Source: Xanthostigma xanthostigma
Lineage: Eukaryota; Arthropoda; Insecta; Raphidioptera; Raphidiidae
Direction of reading: 5' to 3'
Assembly: GCA_963575645.1 (NCBI GenBank)
Contig: OY754467.1
Location: forward strand, 4,526,001-4,590,000
Length of the DNA stretch: 64,000 bases
Below are positions 1-10,251 of the stretch, one piece after another (positions within the stretch are counted from its first letter, which is position 1; each line of letters starts with the position of its first letter). The notes under the pieces are model-generated. The model ran no database searches. It was not told where the DNA came from and saw nothing but the letters and a program-made list of their open reading frames with translations. The translations under genes were made by a program, and so were the position numbers.

Positions 1-31
1 TAGTTTTTTTTTTATTAACATTTTTTTTTCA

Positions 32-98
32 TGCGGCCGTGCGGTTAAGTGCCTCTTGAAATTACAAGGTGGCTGGTTCGACTCCGACGAGACCAGCT
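32..98 (+). repeat. tRNA-like sequence (Ser/Leu type), probable SINE head
   Basis: A box A-like stretch (GGCCGTGCGGTTAAG) is followed about 35 nt later by a good box B (GGTTCGACTCC), as in class II (Ser/Leu) tRNAs. A CTTG/CAAG stem can be drawn in the anticodon region. The acceptor ends do not pair, and T-runs flank both sides, so this is a tRNA-derived retroposon or pseudogene rather than a working tRNA. Confidence 0.5.
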
Positions 99-493
99 TT
101 TCGTTTTTGTTTTTTTTTACCAATGAAAAAATGAAAAAAATTAAAATTAACGAGCTCATTATGACCGCCATGCTGTCCTTTATATCCTGCCTACAACTAT
201 ATCAATTGAGGATACTAAACATGGATAGTTCTTCACATATAATATACTTCCACTTCATTCAACATTTTTCGTTTAAATTTCTTTGACGCAATGAGTTTTT
301 TTTTTCATCATAATAATTTCAACACAGACAATAATATGTCGTTTATATAGATTTAACAAACAATTTGGTTGTTTTTGCTTATAGAATTTATGCTAAATAT
401 CTTAAATAACTGAGTTTTTTTAATAATTACATTGAATTCTAGAACTAAAGTTCTTGACAAAAAAATAATACTGGTTAAATATTATGTAAAATA
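99..493. other. No feature recognised
   Basis: AT-rich sequence with T-runs. A 76-codon frame overlaps the tRNA-like sequence and shows no protein-like character. Confidence 0.6.
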
Positions 494-830
494 CTAGTGG
501 CCCAGCCCGATTTCAGCCGGGTGCGATATATATAATTCTACAAAACGTATTTCGTTTGCGGCCCAGCGTCTGAACTAATAGCTTTGAGCAAATTCTACCA
601 GATTTGCTTCTGAACTAATAGCTTTGAGTAAATACTATGAGATGTCGCTACATGTTACTAAAACAGTTTATTTTCTCAAGACACCGTCATTTTGTACAAA
701 ATATTTAATTACAACTATCCTATAGCGTAAGTTGGACCAAGCAAGACACATTTACAAAATTTCAATAAAATCGCTTCAGTGGTTTCAGAGATTAGCGCGA
801 ACGAACACCGTGACACGAGATTTATATACA
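494..830 (-). mobile_element. Non-autonomous Helitron, third family (copy 1)
   Basis: On the minus strand the element ends in CTAG followed by T. Just inside is a hairpin-capable CACCCGGCTGAAATCGGGCTG. The 5' side (ATATAAA...CTCGTGTCACGG) matches the copy starting at 15574, whose 5' end is TCTATATATATAAAATTCCC. The shared interior includes GACATCT/TAGAATTTACTC and AAGCTATTAGTT. No Rep/helicase coding is present. The 5' terminus of this copy is degraded, so that boundary is approximate. Confidence 0.65.
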
Positions 831-1249
831 GTCTAACCTCCTTATAACGAAAAACTCCCTATAATGTAGACATTTTTACAATTTGATTGGTTTACCTTAA
901 AACCCATACATTATTACCCTCTTTATAGCGCAACAGCCATTCTCTATTACGAAGAAATATGTTCATACCAATTACCAACATCCCCAAAATTTTCCATTTT
1001 TGGATCCAAAAGTGAAAACAGTGAAATGTGGATACGTTATAGCTGTTAGTATATGCCATGATATTGTTCTGCAAGACTGATTGTTTGTTAATTTTGGAGT
1101 TACTGGATTATTGAATGAATCTGCGCGATTAAAATAGTAGCACAGCTGCATCGCTGGTTTTGAATGAAATTCATAAGTTGTTTGCGTTGTGTGTGAATCA
1201 TATTGCAATTTCTGAAATTGCATAGCTTTAATATACATATAGGCCATGT
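831..1249. other. Mariner-like end remnant, otherwise unannotated
   Basis: TACAGTCTAACCTCCTTATAACG at about 827-849 resembles the TACAGTNNAACTC..ATAACG terminal repeats of mariner-type MITEs (compare 27696). I could not find its partner end. No gene seen. Confidence 0.3.
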
Positions 1250-1296
1250 TATAGGTAGAGAGCTAGTGACGATTTTACTTATAGTATTTTCTCAAA

Positions 1297-1891
1297 CTAG
1301 TGTGACCTGTGCGAATTATTCACACTAAATAAGTATAATAATTATCACTTTACAAAATTATTTTTTAAATATGATTGCAGGTATTCAATTCGTTTCTAAT
1401 TTTGCGCACTGCTTATAACGTTCTTCTTTTTGTTGTATTACAATATGAAGCTCAGATGACAGATCGAAGTAATATTTTACTAAAATTGTCATATAGAGGC
1501 GCAAGTAGCAAAAGCGTTGAGCTAAGCCGTCAGATGGCATCATGCAGCATTGCTGTGACGTTGATGAGCGTTGTTCGCTGTTTCAAAATTAAAGCCGTTA
1601 GATGGCAGTATGCAGTATTGTGTCTGTTGTATTACAATATGAAGGTCAGATGACAGATCGAAGTGTTGACATTGTTTCAAAATTAAAGCCGTCAGATGGT
1701 AAACGTTGTTCAGCGTTGCTGTATTTTAATTAATTTACAAAAACAAAAACAATAATAAATTTTTTAGTTGTCGATGTCAATAGAGCAAGCAATTATCTGT
1801 AAAATGATATATAATTTATGTGGAGAAATTGTGAGGTTCTTTCTAAAAATGGAGGCAAACATCTTTAACCTTAGCGTATTAATATATATGA
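1297..1891 (-). mobile_element. Non-autonomous Helitron B, copy 1
   Basis: In minus orientation the element starts TCATATATATTAATACGC and ends with a damaged GTGCGAATAATTCGCAC-type hairpin (one arm reads TTCACAC here), about 10 nt, then CTAG. It lies exactly between A (1296) and T (1892) with no target duplication, as Helitrons do. The opposite PAL1 arm reads straight across the empty site. The interior carries repeated GCCGTCAGATGGC blocks. A 92-codon frame on the plus strand begins with TTG, not ATG, and is probably incidental. Confidence 0.85.
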
Positions 1892-2332
1892 TCTGAGTGT
1901 TTGTACAATTACCCTGAACGTAAAGTCCGGTGTCACTTAATGTATATTTAATCATATTTGAAATTTCCCGATACTCATGAGCACAAAAACTCAAGTCTGG
2001 CATTTCGTACCCAGGACAACCCCCGTCTAGCAAAATTCGTAGCTCCCTCAAAATATTACATCAAGATTGATTTTTTCAAATCTGACAGTAGCAACAATTC
2101 GGTGTTCCTATAGTTTCATGCCTGTACTAGATAAAAAAAAAAAAATTGATGCGATATTTTGAGAGAGCCACAAGTTTTGACATGTTCAACCATTTGCCAG
2201 ACGGGGGTAGTCCTGGGTACGATGTGCCAGACTTGAGTTTTTGTGCTCAAGGGCACCTGAACTTATCGCTCAGGAAATTTCAAACATGATAAAATATTGT
2301 AACAAAACTGTTGTAGTCCGTGGCGGGAATTA

Positions 2333-2338
2333 TTTATT
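2333..2338 (-). promoter_or_regulatory. Polyadenylation signal of the solo LTR
   Basis: AATAAA on the minus strand, about 35 bp before the LTR 3' end. Confidence 0.45.
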
Positions 2339-2713
2339 TACAATAATAAATGTTTAACAAAATAGTTAAACACACAAACGAAAGTGTACTTCTTTAACTT
2401 AACAGTAATAATAACGTTCACAGAAATAAAATAACGACAGTTCCAAATAATAAAATAGAAAACTAAGTAACAGAAGAATATAAAGTTCTAATTATGTACA
2501 CAAAATATTTACAACACACAAACAACAAAGTTTATCAGTACACTTGTCTGTTAACTATATTCATACGACTATTTATGTAAAACCAGATTTATATAATTGC
2601 ACTCAATGGTTTGCACACACAAAAGTTTATTTATCTTGACAGTATGATTTATGTCGCAACGCCAGACTTGTATCAACACAACTTACGAACCCCTGCGCCA
2701 GCGTTCCGCTCGC

Positions 2714-2721
2714 ATTTTATA
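2714..2721 (-). promoter_or_regulatory. TATA box of the solo LTR
   Basis: TATAAAAT on the minus strand, about 155 bp from the LTR 5' end, in a GC-richer stretch; it fits a U3 core promoter. Confidence 0.5.
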
Positions 2722-3052
2722 GCTTCGATCCCGCCTGATGGAATCTGCTAGAAGAACCTTTCTTTACCTGCATTGCATTCTCCAGGAGGGTTTTTACTTG
2801 GTTACCTGTTTTCCATTGTTGTTGTTGCTAAAAGATTCTACAGAACTCATAGTCGTTCCAACAGGGGGCACGCAACAATATATTAAGTGACACCTCCAGT
2901 TTGACATCTTTGACCGAGTCCACCCACGTATTGTCCCCGGTCTGCCAGACTGCGGTTTTTACGTTCAGGGTAGTGCCCTTAATGAATGGACAAAAACTCA
3001 GGTTTGATGAAATACTATAAGTAAAATCGTCACTAGCTCTCTACCTCTTATA

Positions 3053-3461
3053 CCACATCTGTTCCTGATTAGATTTTAAAGCGCACTTTCTCATTTATGA
3101 ATACGTATCGCGCTATTGGCAATTTGAAATTCAATTAAAATTTATAACAACAGAACAGATACGCTACACTGAACTTGTTTCGATATTTTTCTAAACGTTT
3201 GCAATGCAATTCGATCCAATTTTATTCGATTTTGAAAAAAAATAGCTGATAATCATTTTTTTTAATCGACTTTTTTCAAATCTATTTTAATTTCTTAAGC
3301 TATAAAAACGAATTTTAAGTCGTTGGAAAAATTGTTGAATCGAGAGTTTAATAAAATTATTGATTAGTTTGAACGTCGGTTTTTCATTGCCATAAGCTTT
3401 TTTCAAATGTGAAAATCTTTCTGGATTTGAAATTGACCTGTATCTTAGTTTTCAAATTTAT
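3053..3461. other. No feature recognised
   Basis: AT-rich, no frame or repeat I could match elsewhere in the window. Confidence 0.5.
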
Positions 3462-3806
3462 AATAATAACGATAATATGTTTAACGTCCATTTATACTAT
3501 TACTATTTTCCATCTATCACACTATTTTCTACATTTTTTTAAACTTCAACTTAATTATTAGCAATGGGCGAATGAAGGAATTTTAGGAAATTGTGATAAG
3601 GTAGGCAACTTTCGATTCTTGGCCTCGAATAAAGAACCATCTGAAATTATTGAGTGAAACCATCAAGGTGGCAGGTACAGGAACTACCGTTGAACGGCGA
3701 GAGGCAGCAGGAAAAAGTCCCCAGCCACATCTGCCTCTGCCGGGATTGGAACCCAGTACCTCTCGAATGCGAGTCTAGTGTTCTCACCCTTACACCGTTT
3801 GGTAGC
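3462..3806 (-). mobile_element. tRNA-derived SINE, family F, copy 1
   Basis: Minus-strand SINE. The tRNA-like head at the right (about 3735-3806) has box B GGTTCCAATCC, a loop with CGCATT and a box A-like stretch. The body matches copies at 19484 and 25178 (ATGGCCGGTACAGG and TCTCGGCGAGAG-type blocks). The tail at the left is AATAATAATA-like. This copy has diverged (GGCAGGTACAGGAACTACCG), and no target duplication is visible. Confidence 0.7.
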
Positions 3807-4188
3807 TTTTTTTAACGAGGAACTGCTATAAGTGCCAATTTGATGTTAAATATATTGATAATAATAATCGCAAATATGCACAGAATCCTGTCACTCAGTT
3901 CCAAGGCAAAACTGGTGACAGTATCAAGTAGGTAGTTTAAGAAGTTGAATTTAAATACTTAATTTTGGGAAATGGTCCCGGGAGATTATTCCAAATTTAA
4001 TGAATTAAAATTTTCTTTTGACGTGTTCTCAGAAGTGAACCGGTCAATTATTTTCAAATGAGGTTTGTCCGTGCAAAAATCTGAATTTGACAGCTCAACA
4101 AGAATAATCTAAAAACTATAGAAATCTAATTTCTTCCGGCAACTGTTTGGTCGTACCCTGTATATATGAAACAGTAGAACAACGGTTA
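3807..4188. other. No gene; a terminal-repeat-like motif at the right
   Basis: GTACCCTGTATATA near 4152-4166 resembles the end of a mariner-type element; no partner was found. Confidence 0.35.
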
Positions 4189-4529
4189 TCTATACGAATA
4201 TATAAAGCTGTAGAGTTTGTTTGTTTGGTTGAACGCGCTAATCTCAGGAACTACTGGTTCGAATTGAAAAACATTTTTTTTGTTGAATAGGTAACCCATT
4301 TATCGAGGAAGGCTATGGGCTATATAATATCACGCTATGACCAATAGGAGCGGAGCATCAATGAAAAATGTTGCAAAATATAACTCTAAATTTGTACGTC
4401 CGACAGTAATACGATCATCATGAAATTTGGACACAACATTCATCTCGGTAAACGAAGATGAACGTGCGTACTCATGTCCCTCCCCCAATCGTTCTTTTGC
4501 ACCCGGGTGAAAGCGGGCGGTACCGCTAG
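4189..4529 (+). mobile_element. Non-autonomous Helitron A, short form
   Basis: Begins TCTATACGAATATATAAAGC, ends CACCCGGGTGAAAGCGGGCGG...CTAG, and is flanked by A and T. It matches the lepidopteran Lep1-type Helitron ends. At 341 bp this form lacks the tRNA cassette of the long copies. The interior has the AGGAACTACTGGTTCGAATTG, ATCGAGGAAGGCTAT and ATCATCATGAAATTTGGACA blocks common to all copies. Confidence 0.9.
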
Positions 4530-4904
4530 TTTCTTATATTCTTTTAATGTTTAAACCGACTATAATGGGTAAAAACGGACACACAGAAAAAGGAAATGAA
4601 TAATAAATTGTATTCAGCACGTAGCAATTTTTTGAAATGAATAAAACATAACATTGATTCAGTGAAAAAGAGAGATATTGATGTGAAACTTCACCCAAAT
4701 GCGATTCATTTGTTATTATGGTACGAATATCCCACTACAGGTGGCTGTAAGGTAACGGCTTTTTAAATTACATTCCTTTGTCATTCACACAGAAGAAAAT
4801 GGTGGAAAATACAGGCTGGATCACAGTTGGTCAACAAGTCATATCTTACGTTGATAATAATCAGTTGCAATTAATTATGCTGGGCTGTAAGAAAGGATTG
4901 TCAA
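4530..4904. other. No feature recognised
   Basis: AT-rich; no repeat match within the window. Confidence 0.5.
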
Positions 4905-5179
4905 ATTTTTTGACGTGATAACGTCTTATAAATTGATGAAACACCAGCTGCACGCACGAAAAAGTGTAACGTTCCGAAAAGTGTAACGTTCCGATTGATG
5001 AAATACCAGCTGCACGCACGAAAAAGTGTAACGTTCCGAAAAGGGTAACGTTCCGCCTGACCCTGTTCGTGCAAGCGAGAGCGCAGTAATGTATTATTAA
5101 ATATGATATTCGAGCGGAATACGTTATCACGTAAAACTATCGTCCGTAAACCGACTTTACAGACAACCAATTTTTTTTG
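4905..5179 (+). repeat. Interspersed element D, copy 1
   Basis: Runs from TTGACGTGATAACGTC to TTACAGACAACCAATT. Both ends carry inverted copies of ACGTGATAACGT followed by a TTGATGAA-type block. A 61-bp unit (ending in GTGTAACGTTCCG) is tandemly duplicated at about 4935-5056, which the other copies (5998, 38088, 40524) do not show in full. It is a non-coding TIR-like element of unknown superfamily. Confidence 0.75.
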
Positions 5180-5751
5180 ACAATGACTTCAGATTGTGAT
5201 CATATATCTACAGTTTCCATACACCAGAAACAGTCTAATGTCGTATTCAAACTCCCTGTCAATTGCTATATTTCACAAAGGTAACACTATAAGTACTATA
5301 ACATTCGGGTTTGGAAAATATGCGACAGTCGATGGTTGTCCCACCCTGTATTCAACCGGAAAAAGACGAGATATAAATACGTTTACGAGTTTTCCTTTCG
5401 TCTTCGTTTATTTTCTTTATTTTTTCCTCGTTTCACCTGTAAATTGGCGCACACATCAATTTGCTGTACGCTAACAATGCGAATGAAAAGAGTGAAAATG
5501 TTATTCGTACAGGTATTAACTCAGATCTATTCCAAAAATTACAAGCGGCTAGAGGCTAGCCGGTGCTGGAGCAATCATCGATCAGTTTCCAGCATCGGCT
5601 ACCCGACTTCCAGTATAACGCCAACACTTCTGCAGACATTTATACGGGGATTTCCTCTGCAAGCGTTACCACACCAACAAAACCCCTGCGGGAAATTCTC
5701 CCATTGCGAGAACGACGCCTTGGTAAGTTTGATCGTATGATAAAAAAATAT
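5180..5751. other. No gene recognised
   Basis: Holds frames of up to 134 codons in two overlapping phases (5336-5740). I see no domain, no splice context and no second copy. The GC content of 5540-5720 is higher than its surroundings, so a small host exon cannot be excluded. Confidence 0.35.
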
Positions 5752-6633
5752 CCAGCCAATTAGGCGACGGGACCATTCAACTTCAAAAATGTTGGCATTT
5801 AATTATAATAAAGAAAATAAAATTTCTGATATCGCGTGAGGTGACGCGGGTAATGGCTAGTATTCAATATGATATTTGCTATTCGTTGCCATGGTTACCT
5901 ACATAATATGTTCCACGTCATTTAAAAAATAATCAAAGCATGCCGAACTAGTTTATTTCTGACAGATCCATAAGACAAAAGAGCGGCTGATTTTTTTTTA
6001 TTGACGTGATAACGTCTTATAAATTGATGAATCACGTCAATATAAAAAGATGAAACACCGGCTGCATGCAAGAAAAAGTGTAACGTTCCGCCTGACCATG
6101 TGCGTGATTATTAAATATGATATTCGAGCGGAATACGTTATCACGTAAAACTATCGTCCGTAAACCGACTTTACAGACAACCAATTTTTTTCAAAATATT
6201 TCCGAAACTATAAAGTTTAGAAAAAAAAATGTTTAACAAACCTTTTTTGAAAAAATAAATAGAATAATAAGCCGTTATAAAAAGTATACCATTATTATAT
6301 AAAAACACCGTTTTAGCATATATCTCTTCTGCGCATGCGCCGACTTTCCCCAAAAACAATAGAGCTCTTCGTATTTGCATACCAAACATCCTCCCAAAAT
6401 TTGGTTTCAATCCGCTCATCCGTTTGACCTGTATCGTGTTCACAGGCAAACAGACTAACAGACGCACAGTTTTTCCAAAAATATGTGTTTTCGATTCGAG
6501 GGACCTCAAAACTGAAATATATTGTAACATTTTTGAAAAGTGATTTTTGACCTAAACTAGTAGGTACTCACTTGAGGGTTGGAATGGTAAAACAAACAAT
6601 TGGGCGACGGGACCATTCCAACTTCAAAAATAT
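5752..6633 (+). repeat. Interspersed element K, copy 1, interrupted by element D
   Basis: Matches the inverted copies at 18160 and 41627: GACCATTC-AACTTCAAAAAT end, GTGACGCGGGTAATGGCTAGT, TGCCATGGTTACCTAC, the GCGCATGCGCCGAC block and TGACCTGTATCGTGTTCACA. The 35-bp AATTGGGCGACGGGACCATT motif occurs in direct orientation at both ends. A CTAGT motif preceded by a GC-rich stretch (about 5845-5862) looks like a Helitron 3' end, so K may itself be composite. Confidence 0.65.
5998..6188 (+). repeat. Element D, copy 2, nested in K
   Basis: A 190-bp D copy with both ends (TTGACGTGATAACGTC...GACTTTACAGACAACC) interrupts the K sequence between GCGGCTGATTTT and TTTCAAAATATTTCC. Those two blocks are continuous in the K copy at 41627, so D arrived after K. 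Confidence 0.8.
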
Positions 6634-6854
6634 TGACATAGGTACTATAATAAATTATTGACAAACTATTCGGATGATAAAATATGTCACAATATACTAT
6701 GTATCTCGTAAGAAACACTAACTAGAGATTAGAAAATTATTCGAATTTTTCTATTTTTTATTGATTTTGAAAAATTGTGCCAAAACTGTCTCCTTATCCG
6801 CTTCGGGTTTTTTCAGTGTTTAGATAGAAAGATATTTATTTGGTCAGTTGACAC

Positions 6855-7413
6855 CAGCGTTGCCAGACGTCCCGATTTTGGCGGGACGTCCCGATTTTTA
6901 AATCAAAATTAAATGTCCCGCGCGGGACAGGCTCAGTCCCGCTTTTCGGGGATAACTCGGGGATAACTTTAAAAGAAGTTATGTCTTCACAGAAATATCA
7001 TGAGTAAGTAATTCTTATAAATAATTATTCTCTTATTGTAAGTTGCAATTTGTAACACTCACTCCACAGACTATTGTTTGAAACGCCATATTATTTTTCT
7101 AATGAATAAAACTTTTTTGATTTTGATTTTTTTTTTATTCTGATGAATAAGACTCAACTATTTAACGATAGGGTAAATCTGATTTAAAATATTATATTTC
7201 TATTAAAATACATTTTCTATGGCTATTTTAGCTATCTATTGTCACGTAAACGTAATTTTAATTCAAATAAAAAGATAAATAGGTATTTGAAAACTTCTGA
7301 TTATATACGTTCTTTTTACTATGTCCCGCTTTCGACGGAAGAATCCCGCTGTTTTCATTCAAAGAGTTCCAAAATCCCGACTTGCCAAAAAAAAAAAAAA
7401 ACTGGCAACGCTG
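6855..7413 (+). mobile_element. hAT-type MITE (family G, copy 1) with 8-bp target duplication
   Basis: A 559-bp element with ends CAGCGTTGCCAG and CTGGCAACGCTG, flanked by an exact 8-bp direct repeat GTTGACAC (6847-6854 and 7414-7421). The CAG...CTG ends and 8-bp duplication are hallmarks of hAT elements. A GGCGGGACGTCCCG-type motif follows the left end. No transposase is encoded. A 92-94% similar copy by eye sits at 53373 with a different 8-bp duplication. Confidence 0.9.
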
Positions 7414-7421
7414 GTTGACAC

Positions 7422-7877
7422 ACACATCTATTTGACACGTCAACGAAATACAAGATAAAATTATAAATCTATCAGCAGCATAAAAATTCAATAATACTAT
7501 AAAAGGCCCGTTCTACTAAAAAATGTTTAATATTTTTCTTAAATAGTGAAAAGGTATTGCTTTTCAGCCTTTCAGGTAATTTTACCGATTCAAAAAACTG
7601 TAAGTTCCACCGTTTTAATATTCAATCCTATATGAAAAATGTGTTTCACATTTGATCTTTATTAATTCTAACATATGAAAAAAAATATCTCGTACAAAGA
7701 CTGCGATTGCTGCTTGACGTGACACGCTTTTTAATATTAGCCTCAACTGTTAAAAAGAAAAATCCATACTCTTGCGGTTGGTATTTTATTATGGTCGCGT
7801 GTCGAATATCGGCAGTCGGTAGTGTTTTGTCAGCAGTCACGTTATTTCGCGTACGTAACGTGTATAAATATAACTAT
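7422..7877. other. No feature recognised
   Basis: AT-rich. A 64-codon minus-strand frame shows no recognisable features. Confidence 0.5.
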
Positions 7878-7896
7878 ACAGGCTGATTTTTAAGTA

Positions 7897-8301
7897 ATGG
7901 GTTGTCCGATAAGTTCTTGCCGTTTTTTTAAATTAAAAAATTAGCGATCGAAATGAAATTTTTTGGTATAATGTTTTGTGTTATTCGAAAGAGAATTTTT
8001 CGCTCTACAAGAAAGTCTATTTAGTTTTTTTGTTTGGATTCATTTTTGTTAATTTTTAGAGCATTTAAATGGAGTGTCAAGTCGACAAAAACGAGCATTT
8101 TCGACACCACCTTCTTTTTGCGTTTAACCGAGGTGCCAAAGCCACGGAAGCTGCTAGAGAGATTTGTGCCGTATACGGAGAGGGTGCCATAGCCGAAAGA
8201 AAAACAAGCGACCCCGCGAGCGAAGCAAGATCTTCATCCACGGAAGACAATGTTGTGTGTATTAATTTAAAAAAACGACAAGAACTTATCGGACAACCCA
8301 A
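7897..8301 (+). mobile_element. Internally deleted mariner element
   Basis: A 405-bp element. The terminal inverted repeats are about 33 bp (ATGGGTTGTCCGATAAGTTC and its complement), with TA on both sides (7895-7896, 8302-8303). The 5' UTR and start of a transposase remain. Most of the coding region is deleted, so it is non-autonomous. It sits at a TA inside MITE X. Confidence 0.92.
8069..8301 (+). pseudogene. Mariner transposase, N-terminal fragment
   Basis: Starts at the ATG 172 bp after the element's left end, as in intact mariners. The first ~47 residues carry the N-terminal DNA-binding helix-turn-helix typical of mariner transposases, including the stretches HFRHHLLFAFNRG and AAREICAVYGEGAIAER. 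The frame then jumps into sequence unrelated to the family (about residue 48 on) and runs into the right inverted repeat. The second helix-turn-helix and the whole DDD catalytic domain are missing; a full mariner transposase is about 345 residues. It can encode no active enzyme. Confidence 0.85.
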
Positions 8302-8792
8302 TAGATTATTTTTTTAACAGCGTGTAGAAATCAAATAGACGAACAAATATTTTAAGTAACTTTTTTGTCAAAACTCTAAACTGAAAGAGAAACGGGCTTG
8401 TAAAGTTTTATTAAATTTTTTGAAATTTTGAGGTCGGTCCTGGCGTTATGTTAAGTCATTATGGAAGTATGTTATGTCATTATCAAGTATTCACAGAAAT
8501 TGTTCGAAGTTGTCCCTGTTTTGTTGGACACAAAGATGCGTGCGTTGTAGCCATGCTTGGAGTAGCGATAAAGGACCTTCCGCGAATTATTTGGGATGCA
8601 TTTCCGATTCGGGCTATCATTTCGTCGCGTGTGTTAACCGGGCTTTTAAATTAAACAAATTTTAATTAAACTTTGAAAGGCTGTTACTCTCTTATTTTAG
8701 AGTTTTGATAAAAAAGTTACTTGAAATATTTGTTCGTCTATTTGATTTCTATACGCTGTTAAAAAGAAGAATCAACTTAAAAATCATTCTGT

Positions 8793-9261
8793 ATATATGT
8801 ATTCGTGGAAGGTTTGTATCAAGGTGTGGAATTCACTGCTGCTGCCCTAGTAAAATAATCTGGGCCGGACCTCATGTAGCGAGAACAGATCAAAACAAAC
8901 GCCTGCCTAGTGCCTTTTGTGAATTGTTGACACACAGACGCTTATTAATGCATTCGCCATGGCACTTACACTATTGGCGGAGGAATCGCCTGAGAATCAC
9001 GACTCCCGTTTGAAGATCATGCAGTTATGAAGTTTCCCATTTTTTTACTCTCAATCATCTCTCTAAAAATTACAAAATTAAAACATTTTTATAGTAACTT
9101 TAAAAATAGTTGGCAAAACCAAAAGTGCACATTCCGCAAGTTTTCCACTGTATATATTATAATTAAAAAAAATTAAGAAAATAGATTAAAAAAAAAAAAC
9201 AATTACAAAAACAGAAAAAAATTAAAAATAAAATTGAATAGAAAAAAAGTATTTTACTTGT
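8793..9261. other. No gene recognised
   Basis: The left part (8800-9013) holds a 102-codon frame that begins inside X and is not recognisable. The rest is A-rich. Confidence 0.4.
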
Positions 9262-9332
9262 GTCAGCGGGAATCGAACCCGGCACCTTGCTATTACTGGA
9301 CTAACGCTTTAACCGCTCGGCCATACCGATAT
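9262..9332 (-). repeat. tRNA-Leu-like sequence
   Basis: The minus strand shows a clean box A (TGGCCGAGCGG) and box B (GGTTCGATTCC), with a partial anticodon stem around CAG. Position 33 is C rather than T, the acceptor arms do not pair, and the T-stem has a mismatch. A-rich DNA lies alongside. It is a tRNA-derived repeat or pseudogene, not a working tRNA. Confidence 0.6.
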
Positions 9333-10251
9333 CGTAAGTTGCGTTGTTATTGTGGTATAGAAGTGTAGCAGTTATTCTGCGTAATATACTGCATTTACAA
9401 TAACAGTAATAGGTATTTTTTTGTTTTTTTTTTTTATTTTAACTATTAGCTGTCAAAAATAATAAAATAAAACTTTTTATAAAAATTAAACTACTGAACA
9501 CATTTATGTGAATTTAAATAGGGTTCTGGTCTGATACTAAACAAAGTAAATAAAATATAACCCAAAGCAATCCGACCAAAATTGCGATCTGTAGAGTCGC
9601 GACGTACATACGTAGGTACAGACCAACCGACAACTGCTGTTTGTAATTTTCAATTACAATTTTAATAGTATTTATGAACTCGAATTCATTTAAAAATGGT
9701 TTTGTTTTATAGATCATAATCTCCCCTTTTCAGAAAGCTTCAATTTGAATGGATTTCGTGTGAAATTAACTTAAATAATATAACTTCTTATATGAACGAA
9801 AGTCAGCTCTGACGCACAAAGCGATAATAAAGCACATACCGCTAGTTAATGATACCTCAAAGGTGTTAGCGTTTTCCAATTGACTTGAAATTTTTGAAGA
9901 GATAATGCAATGCCCATCACAATACAGTGTTTTGAAATTTTGCTGATAATAATATTTAAAATAAAAATTTAAAAAAAAAGAGAAATATAGCAGGTGGTGG
10001 ATGTTACGGTGCAGGTGGTGGAAGAACGTGTCCAACTAAAAGTAAAAAACAAAATAGTTTTTTTTAATGAGATTTTATTAAAATGTATTAAAAAAGTAAT
10101 ATTAAATTTAGGTTCATAATATTTTAGGCCATTATAAAAATGTGGGTAGTGACTAATAAACGATTTTACGAACAGGAATAAATTAGTATTTTTCTCTTTT
10201 CAGTACAATTTTGAATCAAGCGTTTTTTAAAATGTACTGAAAATAGAAAAA
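9333..10251. other. No feature recognised
   Basis: Very AT-rich. Frames of 67 and 89 codons on the minus strand are low complexity. Confidence 0.5.

Larger units (their letters stand above)
2298..2877 (-). mobile_element. Solo LTR of an LTR retrotransposon
   Basis: A 580-bp sequence begins TGTTGCGTGCCCCC and ends TTTTGTTACA on the minus strand (TG...CA). It is flanked by a 4-bp duplication, ATAT (2294-2297 and 2878-2881). A TATA box lies near the middle and an AATAAA near the 3' end, as expected for U3-R-U5. No internal gag/pol sequence is attached, so this is an LTR left by LTR-LTR recombination. The insertion site is confirmed because the other PAL1 arm keeps the uninterrupted sequence. 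Family unknown (Gypsy or BEL-like by duplication length). Confidence 0.8.
1250..3052. mobile_element. Palindromic element (PAL1), split by a Helitron and an LTR insertion
   Basis: Outer arms are inverted copies: TAGGTAGAGAGCTAGTGACG at the left pairs with CGTCACTAGCTCTCTACCTC at 3029-3047. Inner arms also pair: TACCCTGAACGTAAA (about 1911) with TTTACGTTCAGGGTA (about 2959), and the CTCAAGTCTGGCA block (about 1990) with TGCCAGACTTGAG (about 2228). Removing Helitron B (1297-1891) and the solo LTR (2298-2877 plus 4-bp duplication) leaves about 620 bp of near-continuous inverted repeat. This is a fold-back MITE. I see no transposase and cannot assign a superfamily. Confidence 0.75.
7878..8792 (+). 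mobile_element. Long-TIR MITE X, copy 1, interrupted by mariner
   Basis: Terminal inverted repeats of more than 100 bp: ACAGGCTGATTTTTAAG at the left and its complement at 8770-8792, then AACAGCGTGTAGAAATCAAA and TAGACGAACAAATATTTTAA on both arms. The flanks are TA-rich, consistent with a TA target. A second copy is at 20883-21397. The interior (8410-8665) has frames of about 65 codons that are not conserved as protein between copies. The left arm is split by the mariner at 7897-8301. Confidence 0.8.

Noticed and set aside
4935..5060. CRISPR-like repeats in element D
   Set aside because: Only two tandem 61-bp units without distinct spacers, inside a eukaryotic repeat.
5336..5740. 134-codon frame as a host exon
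   Set aside because: A second frame overlaps in another phase; no recognisable domain, splice context or homologous copy. Left as unannotated.
9262..9332. Functional tRNA-Leu
   Set aside because: Acceptor stem does not pair, position 33 is C, and the T stem has a mismatch.
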